DNA from: Sphingomonas_Q fennica_A
GTDB lineage: Bacteria > Pseudomonadota > Alphaproteobacteria > Sphingomonadales > Sphingomonadaceae
Assembly: GCA_036946415.1 (NCBI GenBank)
Contig: JAQIJD010000007.1
Location: 1 to 64,000, forward strand
Length of the DNA stretch: 64,000 nucleotides
Reading direction: 5' to 3'
The position numbers were made by a program, and so were the translations under genes. This document shows, one piece after another, positions 43,095-52,122 of this stretch (position 1 is the first letter of the stretch; the number at the start of each line of letters is the position of its first letter). The notes under the pieces are model-generated. The model was not told the origin of the DNA and searched no databases. It saw only the letters and a program-made list of their open reading frames with translations.

Positions 43095-44009
43095 TCAGGC
43101 CGCCGGGGCGGTGCGGTAGCGATCGACGTAGCGCTGGATCTCGCGCCGCATGAAGCGGCCGCTGTCGTCGGCGCGCTCCTCCCAGGCGAAGACGCAGGCG
43201 GTGACGATGCCGTCGAAGCCGACTTCGGCGAGCGTGCCGAAGAAGGCGTCCCACGGCACCTCGCCCTGGCCGATGTCGAGATGCTGGTGGACGCGCGCGG
43301 TCGATCCCGGCGGGTTGACGATGTAGCGCAGCCCCGACGATGCCTTGTGGTTGAAGGTGTCCGCGACATGGACGTGCGCCAGCACCGGCGCGGCGTAGCG
43401 GATCATGTCCGCGACATCGTCGCCGAAATAGAAGGTGTGCGGCGCGCAATAGAGGAAGCGGACGTTCTTCGATCCGACCGCGCGGATCATGTCCACCGCG
43501 GGGTAGAGCGTCTCGATGAAATCGTCGGGATGCGGCTCGATGTTGAGCGTGATCCCCTCGCGCTCCAGGATCGGCACCAGTTCCTCGATCGAGCGCCACC
43601 ACGCGGTCTCGCTCGATTCGGTCGTCGCGCCGCCCATGCAGCAGCTCGAACAGCTGCCGCGGTCGGGATGCGGGCCGCGGCCGAATTCGGAGTTCATCGT
43701 GTCGACGCCCATGTCGACCGCGACCTGGATCGCGCGCTTCCAATTCTCCACCGCGGCGCGCCGCTCCTCCTCGTGCGGGCTCGCCCAGCGATACATCGGC
43801 AGCAGCGAGGCGATCTTGACGCCGTGGTCGGCCAGCGCGCGCTTGAACCCCGCGATCCGCTCCGGGAAGACGCGCGGCCGCACCCACCAGTCGAGGAAAT
43901 CGGCACGCGGCGACAGTTCGAGATATTCGTAGCCGAGGTCCGCCGCCAGCCGCGGCAGCGCTTCCAGCGGCAGGTGGCGGTGCATGTAGGGATCGAGCGC
44001 GATCTTCAT
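43095..44009 (-). CDS. Sugar phosphate isomerase/epimerase family protein (IolH/IolI-like TIM barrel)
   Basis: 304 aa, AP-endonuclease-2-type TIM barrel. Metal-binding candidates are visible in TLNIEPHPDDF (Glu/His), HVHVADTFNH and HLDIGQGEVPWDAFFGTL. Relatives in inositol clusters are annotated IolH or sugar isomerases, with an uncertain reaction. Unusual is a cysteine cluster, GSCSSCCMGG (about residues 117-126). It lies between iolA and iolG in the same operon, so a role with inosose intermediates is likely but unproven. Confidence 0.78.
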   Translation of the reverse strand: MKIALDPYMHRHLPLEALPRLAADLGYEYLELSPRADFLDWWVRPRVFPERIAGFKRALADHGVKIASLLPMYRWASPHEEERRAAVENWKRAIQVAVDMGVDTMNSEFGRGPHPDRGSCSSCCMGGATTESSETAWWRSIEELVPILEREGITLNIEPHPDDFIETLYPAVDMIRAVGSKNVRFLYCAPHTFYFGDDVADMIRYAAPVLAHVHVADTFNHKASSGLRYIVNPPGSTARVHQHLDIGQGEVPWDAFFGTLAEVGFDGIVTACVFAWEERADDSGRFMRREIQRYVDRYRTAPAA

Positions 44010-44029
44010 GGGGATGGATGCCTTGCCGG

Positions 44030-45562
44030 TCAGTTCATGGTCGGGATGACGAAGGCGTCGGCGAGGCGCGACGGCCCGCCGTCCTCGCTGCCGCGCGGCA
44101 GATCGGCGGCGCCGTCGGGCCAGCGCTGCGTCACCGTCTTCACCTTGGTCCAGAAACGGATGCCCTCGACGCCGTGCTGGTTATGGTCGCCGAAGCCCGA
44201 ACGCTTCCATCCGCCGAAGCTGTGATAGGCGACCGGCACCGGGATCGGCACGTTGATGCCGACCATGCCGACGTTGACGCGCGCCGCGAATTCGCGCGCG
44301 GCATGGCCGTTGCGGGTGAACAAGGCGACGCCGTTGCCATATTGATGCTCGGAGGGCAGCCGCACCGCGGTCTCGAAATCGGGCGCGCGGACGATCTGGA
44401 GGACGGGGCCGAAGATCTCCTCCCGATAGGAGGTCATGTCGGTCGTTACCCGATCGAGCAGCGTCGGGCCGACGAAAAAGCCGTTCTCATGCCCCTGCAA
44501 GGTCAGCCCCCGCCCGTCGATCACCAGTTCGGCGCCCTCGTCGACGGCGGTCTGGATCCAGTTCTCGACGCGGCTCTTGTGCGCGGCGTTGACGACCGGG
44601 CCGTAATGCGCGTCCGGATCGGTCGAGACGCCGACGCGCAGCGCGCGGATCGCGGGGATCAGCTTTTCGCGCAGCCGTTCGGCGGTGTCCTCGCCCACCG
44701 GCACCGCGACCGGCAATGCCATGCACCGCTCGCCCGCCGAACCGAACGCACCGCCGCACAGGTCGCGAACCACCTGGTCCATGTCGGCGTCGGGCATGAC
44801 GATGCCGTGGTTCTTGGCGCCGCCCATCGCCTGCACGCGCTTGCCCGCCGCGACGCCGCGGGAATAGACATATTGGGCGATGTCCGACGAGCCGACGAAG
44901 CTGACGGCGGCGATCGCGCGATGGTCGAGGATCGCGTCGACCATCTCCTTGTCGCCGTGGACGACCTGGAACACGCCTTCGGGCAACCCCGCCTCGAGGA
45001 ACAGTTCGGCAAGGCGGACGGGGACCGAGGGGTCGCGCTCCGACGGCTTCAGGATGAAGGCGTTGCCGGTCGCGAGGGCGGGGCCGCACATCCACATCGG
45101 GATCATCGCGGGGAAGTTGAACGGCGTGATCCCGGCGCCGATGCCGATCGGCTGGCGCATCGAATAGACGTCGATCCCCGGCCCGGCGCCTTCCGTATAT
45201 TCCCCCTTCAGGACGTGGGGCACGCCGCAGCAGAATTCGATGACCTCCAGCCCGCGCTGGATGTCGCCCTTGGCGTCGGCGATCACCTTGCCATGTTCGG
45301 ACGCGATCAGCCGGGCGAGCGGCTCCATCTCGCGTTCGATCAGCTCCTTGAAGCGGAACATCACGCGCGCGCGGCGCTGCGGATTGGTCGCCGCCCAGCG
45401 CGGCTGCGCGGTCTGCGCGGCGGCGACCGCGGCGTCCAGTTCGGTGGCGGTGCCGAGCACGACCTGCGCCTGGACCTGTCCGCTGGAGGGATCGAAGATG
45501 TCGCCGCGACGGGTGCCGCCCCCGGCGCTGCCCGATCCGATGAAATGTTCTACGAGGCGCAT
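44030..45562 (-). CDS. iolA: Methylmalonate-semialdehyde / malonate-semialdehyde dehydrogenase (CoA-acylating)
   Basis: 510 aa, ALDH superfamily, MmsA/IolA type. Converts malonate semialdehyde from inositol breakdown (or methylmalonate semialdehyde from valine) to acetyl-CoA or propionyl-CoA. The catalytic Cys is C280 in GSAGERCMALPVAV, a segment diagnostic of MmsA, along with TPFNFPAMIPMWM and KPSERDPSVP. Placed with iolG and the MFS gene, it supplies the last inositol step. Confidence 0.93.
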   Translation of the reverse strand: MRLVEHFIGSGSAGGGTRRGDIFDPSSGQVQAQVVLGTATELDAAVAAAQTAQPRWAATNPQRRARVMFRFKELIEREMEPLARLIASEHGKVIADAKGDIQRGLEVIEFCCGVPHVLKGEYTEGAGPGIDVYSMRQPIGIGAGITPFNFPAMIPMWMCGPALATGNAFILKPSERDPSVPVRLAELFLEAGLPEGVFQVVHGDKEMVDAILDHRAIAAVSFVGSSDIAQYVYSRGVAAGKRVQAMGGAKNHGIVMPDADMDQVVRDLCGGAFGSAGERCMALPVAVPVGEDTAERLREKLIPAIRALRVGVSTDPDAHYGPVVNAAHKSRVENWIQTAVDEGAELVIDGRGLTLQGHENGFFVGPTLLDRVTTDMTSYREEIFGPVLQIVRAPDFETAVRLPSEHQYGNGVALFTRNGHAAREFAARVNVGMVGINVPIPVPVAYHSFGGWKRSGFGDHNQHGVEGIRFWTKVKTVTQRWPDGAADLPRGSEDGGPSRLADAFVIPTMN

Positions 45563-45584
45563 GATGGTCCTTTCGTGAATGGTT

Positions 45585-47000
45585 TCAGCCGCCGGCGTGG
45601 GCGCGTTCGAGGTCGCGCTCGATCTCCTCGAGCGAGCGGCCGGACGTCTCGGGCACGCACCGCGCGACGAAGACGATCGCGCCGATGCCGAGCACGACGA
45701 AGCCGAGGAAGGTGCCCGACACCCCCAGCCGGGCGATCGCGGTGGGGAAGGCGAGCGCGATCAGGAAATTGACGATCCACAGCACGAACACCGTGGCGCC
45801 CATCGCGAAACCGCGGATGCGCAAGGGAAACAGCTCGGCCAGCAGCACCCAGGTGACGGGCGAGATCATGCCCTGCTGGAAGGTGAGGAAGACGACCATG
45901 CCCGCCAGCACCAGCATCGCCAGCGGGGTGGAGGCGCCGACCAGCATCGCGCCCACGCCGATCAACAGCAAAGAGCAGGTGGTGCCGATCAGCCCCGTGA
46001 CCAGCATCCGGCGCCGCCCGATCCGGCCGAGCAGCCAGATGCCGAACGCCGTCGCCGCCACCGAGATCGCACCGTTGAGGATGTTCGCGACCAGCGCGGC
46101 GCGATCGTCCAGCCCGGACTGCGCCAGGATATGCGTGCTGTAATACATGATCGAATTGACGCCCGTGATCTGCTGCACCACCGCGATGCCGATCCCGACG
46201 AGGAAGACGTGCCGCACCCACGCCGTCGCCAGATGGCGGCGGCCGCAGGCGCCCGCATGCCGGGCGAGGTCGGCGATCTCCTGCAGTTCGGAGCGCGCCT
46301 CGCGCGGTTCGCGCACGCTCGCCAGCACGTCGAGCGCCTCGTCGCGCCGGCCGCGCATCACCAGCCAGCGGGGAGAGTCGGGCATGCGCAGCATTCCGAA
46401 GCCGAGCACCACGGCGGGCAGCACGGCGATGCCGAGCATCCAGCGCCAGATCCCGTCGACATTCCCCCAGACGTTGCCGATCACCGCATTGACGACGAAG
46501 GCGAGCAACTGCCCGCCGACGATCATCAGTTCGTTGCGCGTCACGATCGCGCCGCGCGCATCGGCCGGCGCGATTTCCGCCAGATAGGTCGGCACCACCA
46601 CCGATGCGCCGCCCACCGCGATGCCGAGCAGGAAGCGGAAGGCGGTCAGAGTCATCACGCCGCCGGCCAGCGCGCACGAGAGCGACCCGAGGAAGAACAG
46701 GCCGGCCAGGGCGATGATCGTCGCGCGCCGGCCGTAGCGATCCGACAGGCGGCCGATGGCGAGCGCGCCCAGCGCCGCACCGAACAGCAGCGAGCTCGTC
46801 ACCACGCCTTCCATCCCTGGCCCGAGACCGAGATCGTGGCTGAGGAAGATCAGCGCGCCGTTGATGACGCCGGTATCGTAGCCGAACAGCAGCCCGCCGA
46901 AGGTGGCGATCAGTGCGATGCTGCCGAGCCGGCGGTTCGGGACGGCGAGCCCGGCGTGGGTGCTCGACGGGGATCGCGATTCTCCGATAGCAGTCAACAC
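45585..47000 (-). CDS. MFS sugar porter, probable myo-inositol:H+ symporter
   Basis: 471 aa from the GTG at 47000, chosen for its AGGAGA ribosome site; longer starts add an unusual 34-residue tail. Twelve transmembrane helices carry sugar-porter signatures: GYDTGVINGAL, GRLSDRYGRRATI, PDSPRWLVMRGR, QQITGVNSIMYY and PETSGRSLEEIE. These match IolT/XylE-type transporters. Its place between the regulators and iolA makes myo-inositol the most likely substrate. An IolR-like site lies ~150 bp upstream. Confidence 0.87.
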   Translation of the reverse strand: MLTAIGESRSPSSTHAGLAVPNRRLGSIALIATFGGLLFGYDTGVINGALIFLSHDLGLGPGMEGVVTSSLLFGAALGALAIGRLSDRYGRRATIIALAGLFFLGSLSCALAGGVMTLTAFRFLLGIAVGGASVVVPTYLAEIAPADARGAIVTRNELMIVGGQLLAFVVNAVIGNVWGNVDGIWRWMLGIAVLPAVVLGFGMLRMPDSPRWLVMRGRRDEALDVLASVREPREARSELQEIADLARHAGACGRRHLATAWVRHVFLVGIGIAVVQQITGVNSIMYYSTHILAQSGLDDRAALVANILNGAISVAATAFGIWLLGRIGRRRMLVTGLIGTTCSLLLIGVGAMLVGASTPLAMLVLAGMVVFLTFQQGMISPVTWVLLAELFPLRIRGFAMGATVFVLWIVNFLIALAFPTAIARLGVSGTFLGFVVLGIGAIVFVARCVPETSGRSLEEIERDLERAHAGG

Positions 47001-47148
47001 GCCCTTCTCCTCTCCAGGCCGGTCGCCTTCCGCTCTGTCGGCGGATCGGACCTGCATTTCGCCGTCGCCGGCAGCGGAGGCTGCCGAAGCGACGACCGAC
47101 ACCGATTCGCCGGTGCCGCAACCGAGATATTCTAGTTTTCTCTTTTAT

Positions 47149-47162
47149 GGAATTGTTGTTTC
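47149..47162. promoter_or_regulatory. IolR-like operator upstream of the MFS transporter
   Basis: GGAA-TTGTTG-TTTC, a 7-of-8 match to the palindrome GGAA-N6-TTCC reported for the RpiR-type IolR of Sinorhizobium meliloti. It lies in an AT-rich patch of the 160-bp gap before the transporter gene and touches the stop codon of the iolI-like gene, suggesting an internal promoter for MFS-iolA-iolH-like-iolG. Confidence 0.6.
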
Positions 47163-48000
47163 ACAGGGTGGTGGCGACGGCGTTCTCGATCAGCGATACC
47201 GATCGGGCGATCGACTGTCCGATGGCGGGATCGTCGTGCACGCTAGCGGCGAAACATTCGAAGGAGATCGGCCCGCGATAGCCGCCGGCGACCAGCGCCG
47301 CGATCTGCTCGGGGCTGCGCAGCGCGTCGTCCTCGTCGACGAGGATGCGGTGCGCGTCGAGCATCTCGTCGAACGCCAGGCCTTCGGCGGTCGACACGCC
47401 GGAGACGTGGATCAGCCCGGTGCGATCGGGAAACAGATCGGGATCCTCGGCGATGGCGTGATGGAAGGTGTCGTGGACCAGCAGGAAGGTGTCGGCGCCG
47501 TCGACCGCATCGATCGCCTCGACGGCATCGCGCTTGTAGCGGAGCGACGAGATCGGGAAGCCGAGCGGCTCGACGAAGCCCTTCAGTCCATGGCGGGCGA
47601 GGATCGGCTTGAGCGCCGCCAGCGCTTCGCGCAGCGAAGTCTCCCGCTCGCCCGCCCCGCTGCGCCATCCGTCCACGTTGACGGGACACAGGACCAGTGC
47701 CGGCGCACCGCTCGCCGCGGTTTCGGCGGCCAGCGCTTCGGCCTCGGCGGCGCGCGTGTCGTTCCATTCGTTGAAGCGCTGCAACGCGTTGACGGTGAGC
47801 GGCGCCACCCCGCCGGCCTCGAGCATCGCCTTGGCCTCCGCCCCCGGCGTGCCGTCGGCGAGCGGCTCGCCGGCGACGTCGTTGCGGATTTCGACATCGC
47901 GGAAACCCAGCTCGCGGGTCAGCGCGGCCAGCCCGGCGATGTCGCGGTGCGGAACGGTGATGTGATTGACGGAAAAACGCAGGTGCGATTGCGAAGCCAT
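47161..48000 (-). CDS. iolI: IolI-like TIM-barrel isomerase (probable inosose isomerase)
   Basis: 279 aa. Xylose-isomerase-like TIM barrel with metal-ligand motifs GFVEPLGFPISSLR (Glu), FLLVHDTFHHAI (Asp/His), LIHVSGV (His) and PISFECFA (Glu). The arrangement resembles IolI, which interconverts 2-keto-myo-inositol and 1-keto-D-chiro-inositol, so it may extend the pathway to chiro-inositol. The 156-bp gap before it (48001-48156) holds no clear site. Confidence 0.78.
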   Translation of the reverse strand: MASQSHLRFSVNHITVPHRDIAGLAALTRELGFRDVEIRNDVAGEPLADGTPGAEAKAMLEAGGVAPLTVNALQRFNEWNDTRAAEAEALAAETAASGAPALVLCPVNVDGWRSGAGERETSLREALAALKPILARHGLKGFVEPLGFPISSLRYKRDAVEAIDAVDGADTFLLVHDTFHHAIAEDPDLFPDRTGLIHVSGVSTAEGLAFDEMLDAHRILVDEDDALRSPEQIAALVAGGYRGPISFECFAASVHDDPAIGQSIARSVSLIENAVATTL

Positions 48001-48156
48001 GCCGGTCCTCTCCTGGGGGATCGGCCGCCTGCCGTTCGCGGCACCGGTCCGATCCGGCGGCGATGCTCGGGCGGAAGGGCGACGGGCGTCAACGGATCGA
48101 CCGGCGCTTCGCCTCGGCTATGATGCAAAGCGGTCGGGCGCGATGATGCGATCGCC

Positions 48157-49173
48157 TCACAGGCTTTCGGCGACGACGATCTCGACGGGCAGCAGGACGT
48201 CGGCCGCCGGCGGTGCGTCCGCCGCGGTGGCCGCGACCATCGCCGTCACCGCCGCCGCGGCCAGCCGCTCGACCGGGGTGGCGAGGACCGCGGTGAGCAC
48301 GCCCTCCGCCAGCGCGGCGCGGCTGTCGGGCGTCGCTTCGTTGCAGATGACCGCCAGCGATGCCGGCACCGTCTCGTCGCGCAGCGCGGCGAGCACGCCT
48401 TCCATGCCACCCCCCGCCACCGTGATCCCGACGAGATCGGGATGCTGCTTCAGGAGATCGAGCGTCGCTTCATAGGCCAGCGCCGGATCGTCGAGATTGG
48501 CGACCGTCTCGAGCAGGACGAAGCCCCGGCCGTGCTCGCCGAACCAGTCGCGGAAGCCCTCCTCACGCTGCTGGTGCCCGCGATAGCGGTGGCTTCCGAC
48601 GAACAGCGCCACCTTGCCCGTGTGCGGCGCGGTCCGGCCGACGAACCAGGCGGCGACGCGGCCGGCGCGACGATTGTCGACGCCGAGATAGCCCGCCCGA
48701 ACGCCGTCCGCCGCATCGGACAGCAAGGTGAACACGGGCACCGGTGCGGCCGCGATGGCGGCGGCGATCGCGGGATGGTCGATCGCGACCAAGGCGAGCG
48801 CATCGACCTCCGCCGCCAGTTGGGCGATGGCGGCGGCGGTCTCGGCGGGTGTCGCGCGTTCGAGATACCGCAGCCGCGCCACCGCGCGCGCCGCCTCGCA
48901 CGCGCCCGCCGCCCGCTCCAGCGCCTGGCCGAGGCCGATATAGAAGGGTTGCGCCGGCTTCTGGAGCAGGAAGCCCAGCCGGCGCCGCGGCAGGTCCGGC
49001 GCGACGCGCAGCCCGATCAGGTGGCTGGCGTGATAGCCGATCTCGCGCGCGGCGCGGAACACCCGGTCGGCGGTTTCGCTCCGCACCGGCACGCGGGCAT
49101 TGAGCACCCGATCGACCGTCGCCCGCCCCACACCGGCATGCCGCGCGACATCGGCGATCGTCGGGCGCGTCAC
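48157..49173 (-). CDS. LacI-family transcriptional regulator
   Basis: 338 aa. The N-terminal helix-turn-helix is typical (PTIADVARHAGVGRATVDRVLN), with the hinge near residue 50. The periplasmic-binding-protein-like sensor (about 60-338) contains GVDNRRAGRVAAWFVGR and GHQQREEGFRDW. It starts at the GTG overlapping the rpiR stop (GTGA), so two different regulators share a transcript inside the inositol island. The effector may be an inositol isomer or sugar acid. Confidence 0.87.
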   Translation of the reverse strand: MTRPTIADVARHAGVGRATVDRVLNARVPVRSETADRVFRAAREIGYHASHLIGLRVAPDLPRRRLGFLLQKPAQPFYIGLGQALERAAGACEAARAVARLRYLERATPAETAAAIAQLAAEVDALALVAIDHPAIAAAIAAAPVPVFTLLSDAADGVRAGYLGVDNRRAGRVAAWFVGRTAPHTGKVALFVGSHRYRGHQQREEGFRDWFGEHGRGFVLLETVANLDDPALAYEATLDLLKQHPDLVGITVAGGGMEGVLAALRDETVPASLAVICNEATPDSRAALAEGVLTAVLATPVERLAAAAVTAMVAATAADAPPAADVLLPVEIVVAESL

Positions 49174-50003
49174 ACGGGCCGTTCCGTGGCGTACAGGTAG
49201 CCGACGACGATCGTCTGGGCGAGGCAGAGCGTCGCCGGCAGCGAGCGGAAGCCGCGCACCTCCGATTCGGCGACCACCACCGCCTGCCGCGCCAGCCGGG
49301 CGACGGGGCTGAGCGCACTGTCGGTGATGACGTGAAGCATGGCGCCGGCGCCCGCCGCCAGCGCGCACAATTCGACGATCTCGTCGGCATAGGGCGTGAA
49401 ACTGGTCGCGATCACCAGATCGCGCGGGCCGGCCCCTGCCAGCTGCTCGCGCTGCATGCCGCCGAGACCGTCGATCATGCCGACGCGCTTGCCCGCCTTG
49501 CTGAGCGCATAGCCGAAATAGGCCGCGATCGGGAACGAGCGGCGGAAGCCCATGACGTAGACCGTCTCCGCCCCCATCAGCGCGGCGATCGTCGCATCGA
49601 TGAAGACCGTGGCGCCCTCGTCCGCCAGCGCGTGCAGCGACGCGACCGAATTGGCGATGAATTCCCCGAGCAATTGCGGCGTGGCGATCGGCTGCGTCCC
49701 GTCCCAGGCCGGCTCCCCGCGCTGGATGCGCTGACGATAACCGAGCGCGGGGCGCGATTCGACGAGATGATCGCGGAACAGGCGTTGCATGGTGCTGGCG
49801 CCGTCGAACCCGAACGTCTTGGCGAAGCGCACGATCGTCGAGGGCTGCACGCCGCTGCGATCGGCGATCGTCGCCAGCGTCTCCACCGCGAAATCGCCCG
49901 GATGATCGATGGCATGGCTGGCGACCTGCTGCAGACGTTTGCTCAACGTCGGGAAGCGCCGGATGATCTCCTCTTTCAGGGATTCTGCGTCGGCTGCGGG
50001 CAT
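49170..50003 (-). CDS. iolR: RpiR-family transcriptional regulator, probable IolR
   Basis: 277 aa. The N-terminal RpiR helix-turn-helix (LATIADRSGVQPSTIVRFAKTFGFDG, about residues 48-73) precedes a SIS sugar-phosphate-binding domain (about 118-255: ETVYVMGFRRSFPIAAYFGYAL, DLVIATSFTPYADEIVELC). RpiR-type IolR represses inositol genes in rhizobia and senses a phosphorylated pathway intermediate. It lies divergent from iolC with an IolR-like box between. The start is the ATG at 50003 with GGAG upstream. Confidence 0.85.
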   Translation of the reverse strand: MPAADAESLKEEIIRRFPTLSKRLQQVASHAIDHPGDFAVETLATIADRSGVQPSTIVRFAKTFGFDGASTMQRLFRDHLVESRPALGYRQRIQRGEPAWDGTQPIATPQLLGEFIANSVASLHALADEGATVFIDATIAALMGAETVYVMGFRRSFPIAAYFGYALSKAGKRVGMIDGLGGMQREQLAGAGPRDLVIATSFTPYADEIVELCALAAGAGAMLHVITDSALSPVARLARQAVVVAESEVRGFRSLPATLCLAQTIVVGYLYATERPV

Positions 50004-50089
50004 GGGCACTCCACTTGGCACGCGAGGATAGCAGGTGCCAGCCCCCCGGCAAGATCCGACATCACCGACGTTCTAGATTGAGCGCATTT

Positions 50090-50103
50090 GGAATTTCTGT
50101 TGC
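50090..50103. promoter_or_regulatory. IolR-like operator between iolR and iolC
   Basis: GGAA-TTTCTG-TTGC, a 7-of-8 match to GGAA-N6-TTCC, extended as TTGGAA. It lies in the 184-bp divergent interval with a local AT-rich patch and could control iolCDEB and the regulator operon together. Confidence 0.6.
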
Positions 50104-50187
50104 ATATCCGGCCCCCGATGCCGTACGACGCGCCTGCCCCAGCGATCCGGGAACCGACGAATCGCGCAGGATGAGGATCGTTCCGCC

Positions 50188-52122
50188 GTGACCAGCCCCG
50201 CTTATGCACTCGACCTCATCACGCTCGGCCGGTCCTCGGTGGATCTCTACGGCGAACAGGTCGGCGGCCGGCTGGAAGACGTGCTGAGCTTCCGCAAATA
50301 TGTCGGTGGCTGCCCCACCAACATCGCGGTCGGCACGGCCCGGCTGGGGCTGCGCAGCGGCATCGTCACGCGCGTGGGCGAGGATCATATGGGCCGCTTC
50401 ATCGTCGAAGAGCTGGAACGCGAGGGCGTGGCGACGCAGGGGATCGTCCGCGATCCGACGCGCCTGACCTCGCTGGTCCTGCTCGGCATCCGCGATTCCG
50501 AACGCTTCCCGCTCATCTTCTACCGCGAGAATTGCGCCGACGCGGCGCTGACCCCGGACGAGATCGATCCCGCGTTCATCGCCAGCGCGCGGGCGCTGCT
50601 CGTCACCGGCACGCATCTGTCGCGCCCGGCACTGTTCGACGCGAGCCGCAAGGCGGTCGACGTCATCCGCGCGAACGGCGGCCGCGTCATCCTCGATATC
50701 GACTATCGCCCCGTCCTGTGGGGGCTGACCCGCCCCGATCTGGGCGAGAACCGCTTCGTCGCCGATGCGGGCGTCACCGCCTCGCTCCAGCGGATCGTGC
50801 CCGATTGCGACCTGATCGTCGGCACCGAGGAGGAATTCCATATCCTGGGCGGCAGCGAGGATAGCGTCGCAGCGCTGCGGGCGGTGCGCGCGCTGGGGCC
50901 GGCGCAGCTCGTGCTCAAGCGCGGCGAGCGCGGCTGCGTGGTCTTCCCCGGCGACGTGCCCGACGATCTCGACCAGGGCATCAGCGCCGACGGCTTCCCG
51001 ATCGAAGTGTTCAACGTGCTGGGTGCGGGCGACGCCTTCCTGAGCGGTTTCCTCGCCGGCTGGCTCGACGATGCGCCGCTCGCCCAATGCTGCCGGATGG
51101 GCAATGCCGCCGGCGCGATCGTCGTCTCGCGCCACGGCTGCGCACCGGCCAGCCCGACCCGCGACGAGCTGGACTGGCTGATGGCCGGCAAGGCGCGCAG
51201 CCGGATGCTGCGCAAGGAGGCCGATCTCGAACATCTCCACTGGGCCGAGACGCGGCGGCCGCGGGATGGCGACATCATGGTGCTGGCGATCGATCACCGT
51301 TCGCAGATCGAACAGATCGCCGACGCGGTCGGCGCCGACCGGGCGCGCATTCCGGCGATCAAGGCACTGGCGCTCGCCGCGGTCGAGCGTCTGGCCGCGC
51401 GCGAACCCGGCCTCGGCATCCTCGCCGACGGCCGCTACGGTCAGGAGGCGCTGGCCGCCGCCGCCGGGCAGGGCCTGTGGATCGGCCGCCCGATCGAATT
51501 GCCCGGTTCGCGCCCGCTCGACTTCGATACCGACATCGATGTGGCCAGCGAACTGCGCCAGTGGCCGGTCGATCATGTCGTGAAGTGCCTGTGCTTCTAT
51601 CACCCGGACGACCCGCCCGAACTGCGCGAGCGGCAGGAACGCCAATTGCTGCGGCTCGCCAGCGCCTGCCGCGAGACGGGGCACGAATTCCTGCTGGAGA
51701 TCATCGCCGGCAAGGACGGCCCGGTCGGCGCCGATACCGTCGCGCGCGTCATCCGCCGCATCTACGCGCTCGGCATCCGGCCCGATTGGTGGAAGCTCGA
51801 GCCGAGCGCCGATCCCGCCGCCTGGTCCGCGATCGAGCGCACCGTCGCCGACCATGATCCGCTGTGCCGCGGCATCGTCCTCCTCGGCCTGTCCGCGCCG
51901 GAGGAGGAACTGATCGCCAGCTTCCGCGTCGCCGCGTCGGTGCCGTCGATCCGCGGTTTCGCGGTCGGCCGCACCATCTTCGCCGAGCCGACCCGCGCCT
52001 GGCTGGCGGGGGAGATCGACGACGAGGGCGCGATCCGCCTGCTCTACGACAATTTCGCGCGGCTGGTCGCCGCGTGGAAGGCGGCACGCGGCGAAGCCTC
52101 GGCCACGGCGGCCGCGGCATGA
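50188..52122 (+). CDS. iolC: 5-Dehydro-2-deoxygluconokinase fused to DUF2090 (aldolase-like)
   Basis: 644 aa. The N-terminal PfkB kinase (about 1-325) has the GGCPTNIAVGTARLG segment and the C-terminal PfkB signature with catalytic D282 (VLGAGDAFLSGF). It phosphorylates 2-deoxy-5-keto-gluconate. The DUF2090 domain (about 335-640) is a TIM-barrel-like module (VLAIDHRSQ, LGILADGRYG, KCLCFYHPDDP, WWKLEPS) often annotated as 5-dehydro-2-deoxyphosphogluconate aldolase. Because no separate iolJ is present, this domain probably does the cleavage. GTG start; overlaps iolD by 4 bp. Confidence 0.92.
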   Translation: MTSPAYALDLITLGRSSVDLYGEQVGGRLEDVLSFRKYVGGCPTNIAVGTARLGLRSGIVTRVGEDHMGRFIVEELEREGVATQGIVRDPTRLTSLVLLGIRDSERFPLIFYRENCADAALTPDEIDPAFIASARALLVTGTHLSRPALFDASRKAVDVIRANGGRVILDIDYRPVLWGLTRPDLGENRFVADAGVTASLQRIVPDCDLIVGTEEEFHILGGSEDSVAALRAVRALGPAQLVLKRGERGCVVFPGDVPDDLDQGISADGFPIEVFNVLGAGDAFLSGFLAGWLDDAPLAQCCRMGNAAGAIVVSRHGCAPASPTRDELDWLMAGKARSRMLRKEADLEHLHWAETRRPRDGDIMVLAIDHRSQIEQIADAVGADRARIPAIKALALAAVERLAAREPGLGILADGRYGQEALAAAAGQGLWIGRPIELPGSRPLDFDTDIDVASELRQWPVDHVVKCLCFYHPDDPPELRERQERQLLRLASACRETGHEFLLEIIAGKDGPVGADTVARVIRRIYALGIRPDWWKLEPSADPAAWSAIERTVADHDPLCRGIVLLGLSAPEEELIASFRVAASVPSIRGFAVGRTIFAEPTRAWLAGEIDDEGAIRLLYDNFARLVAAWKAARGEASATAAAA

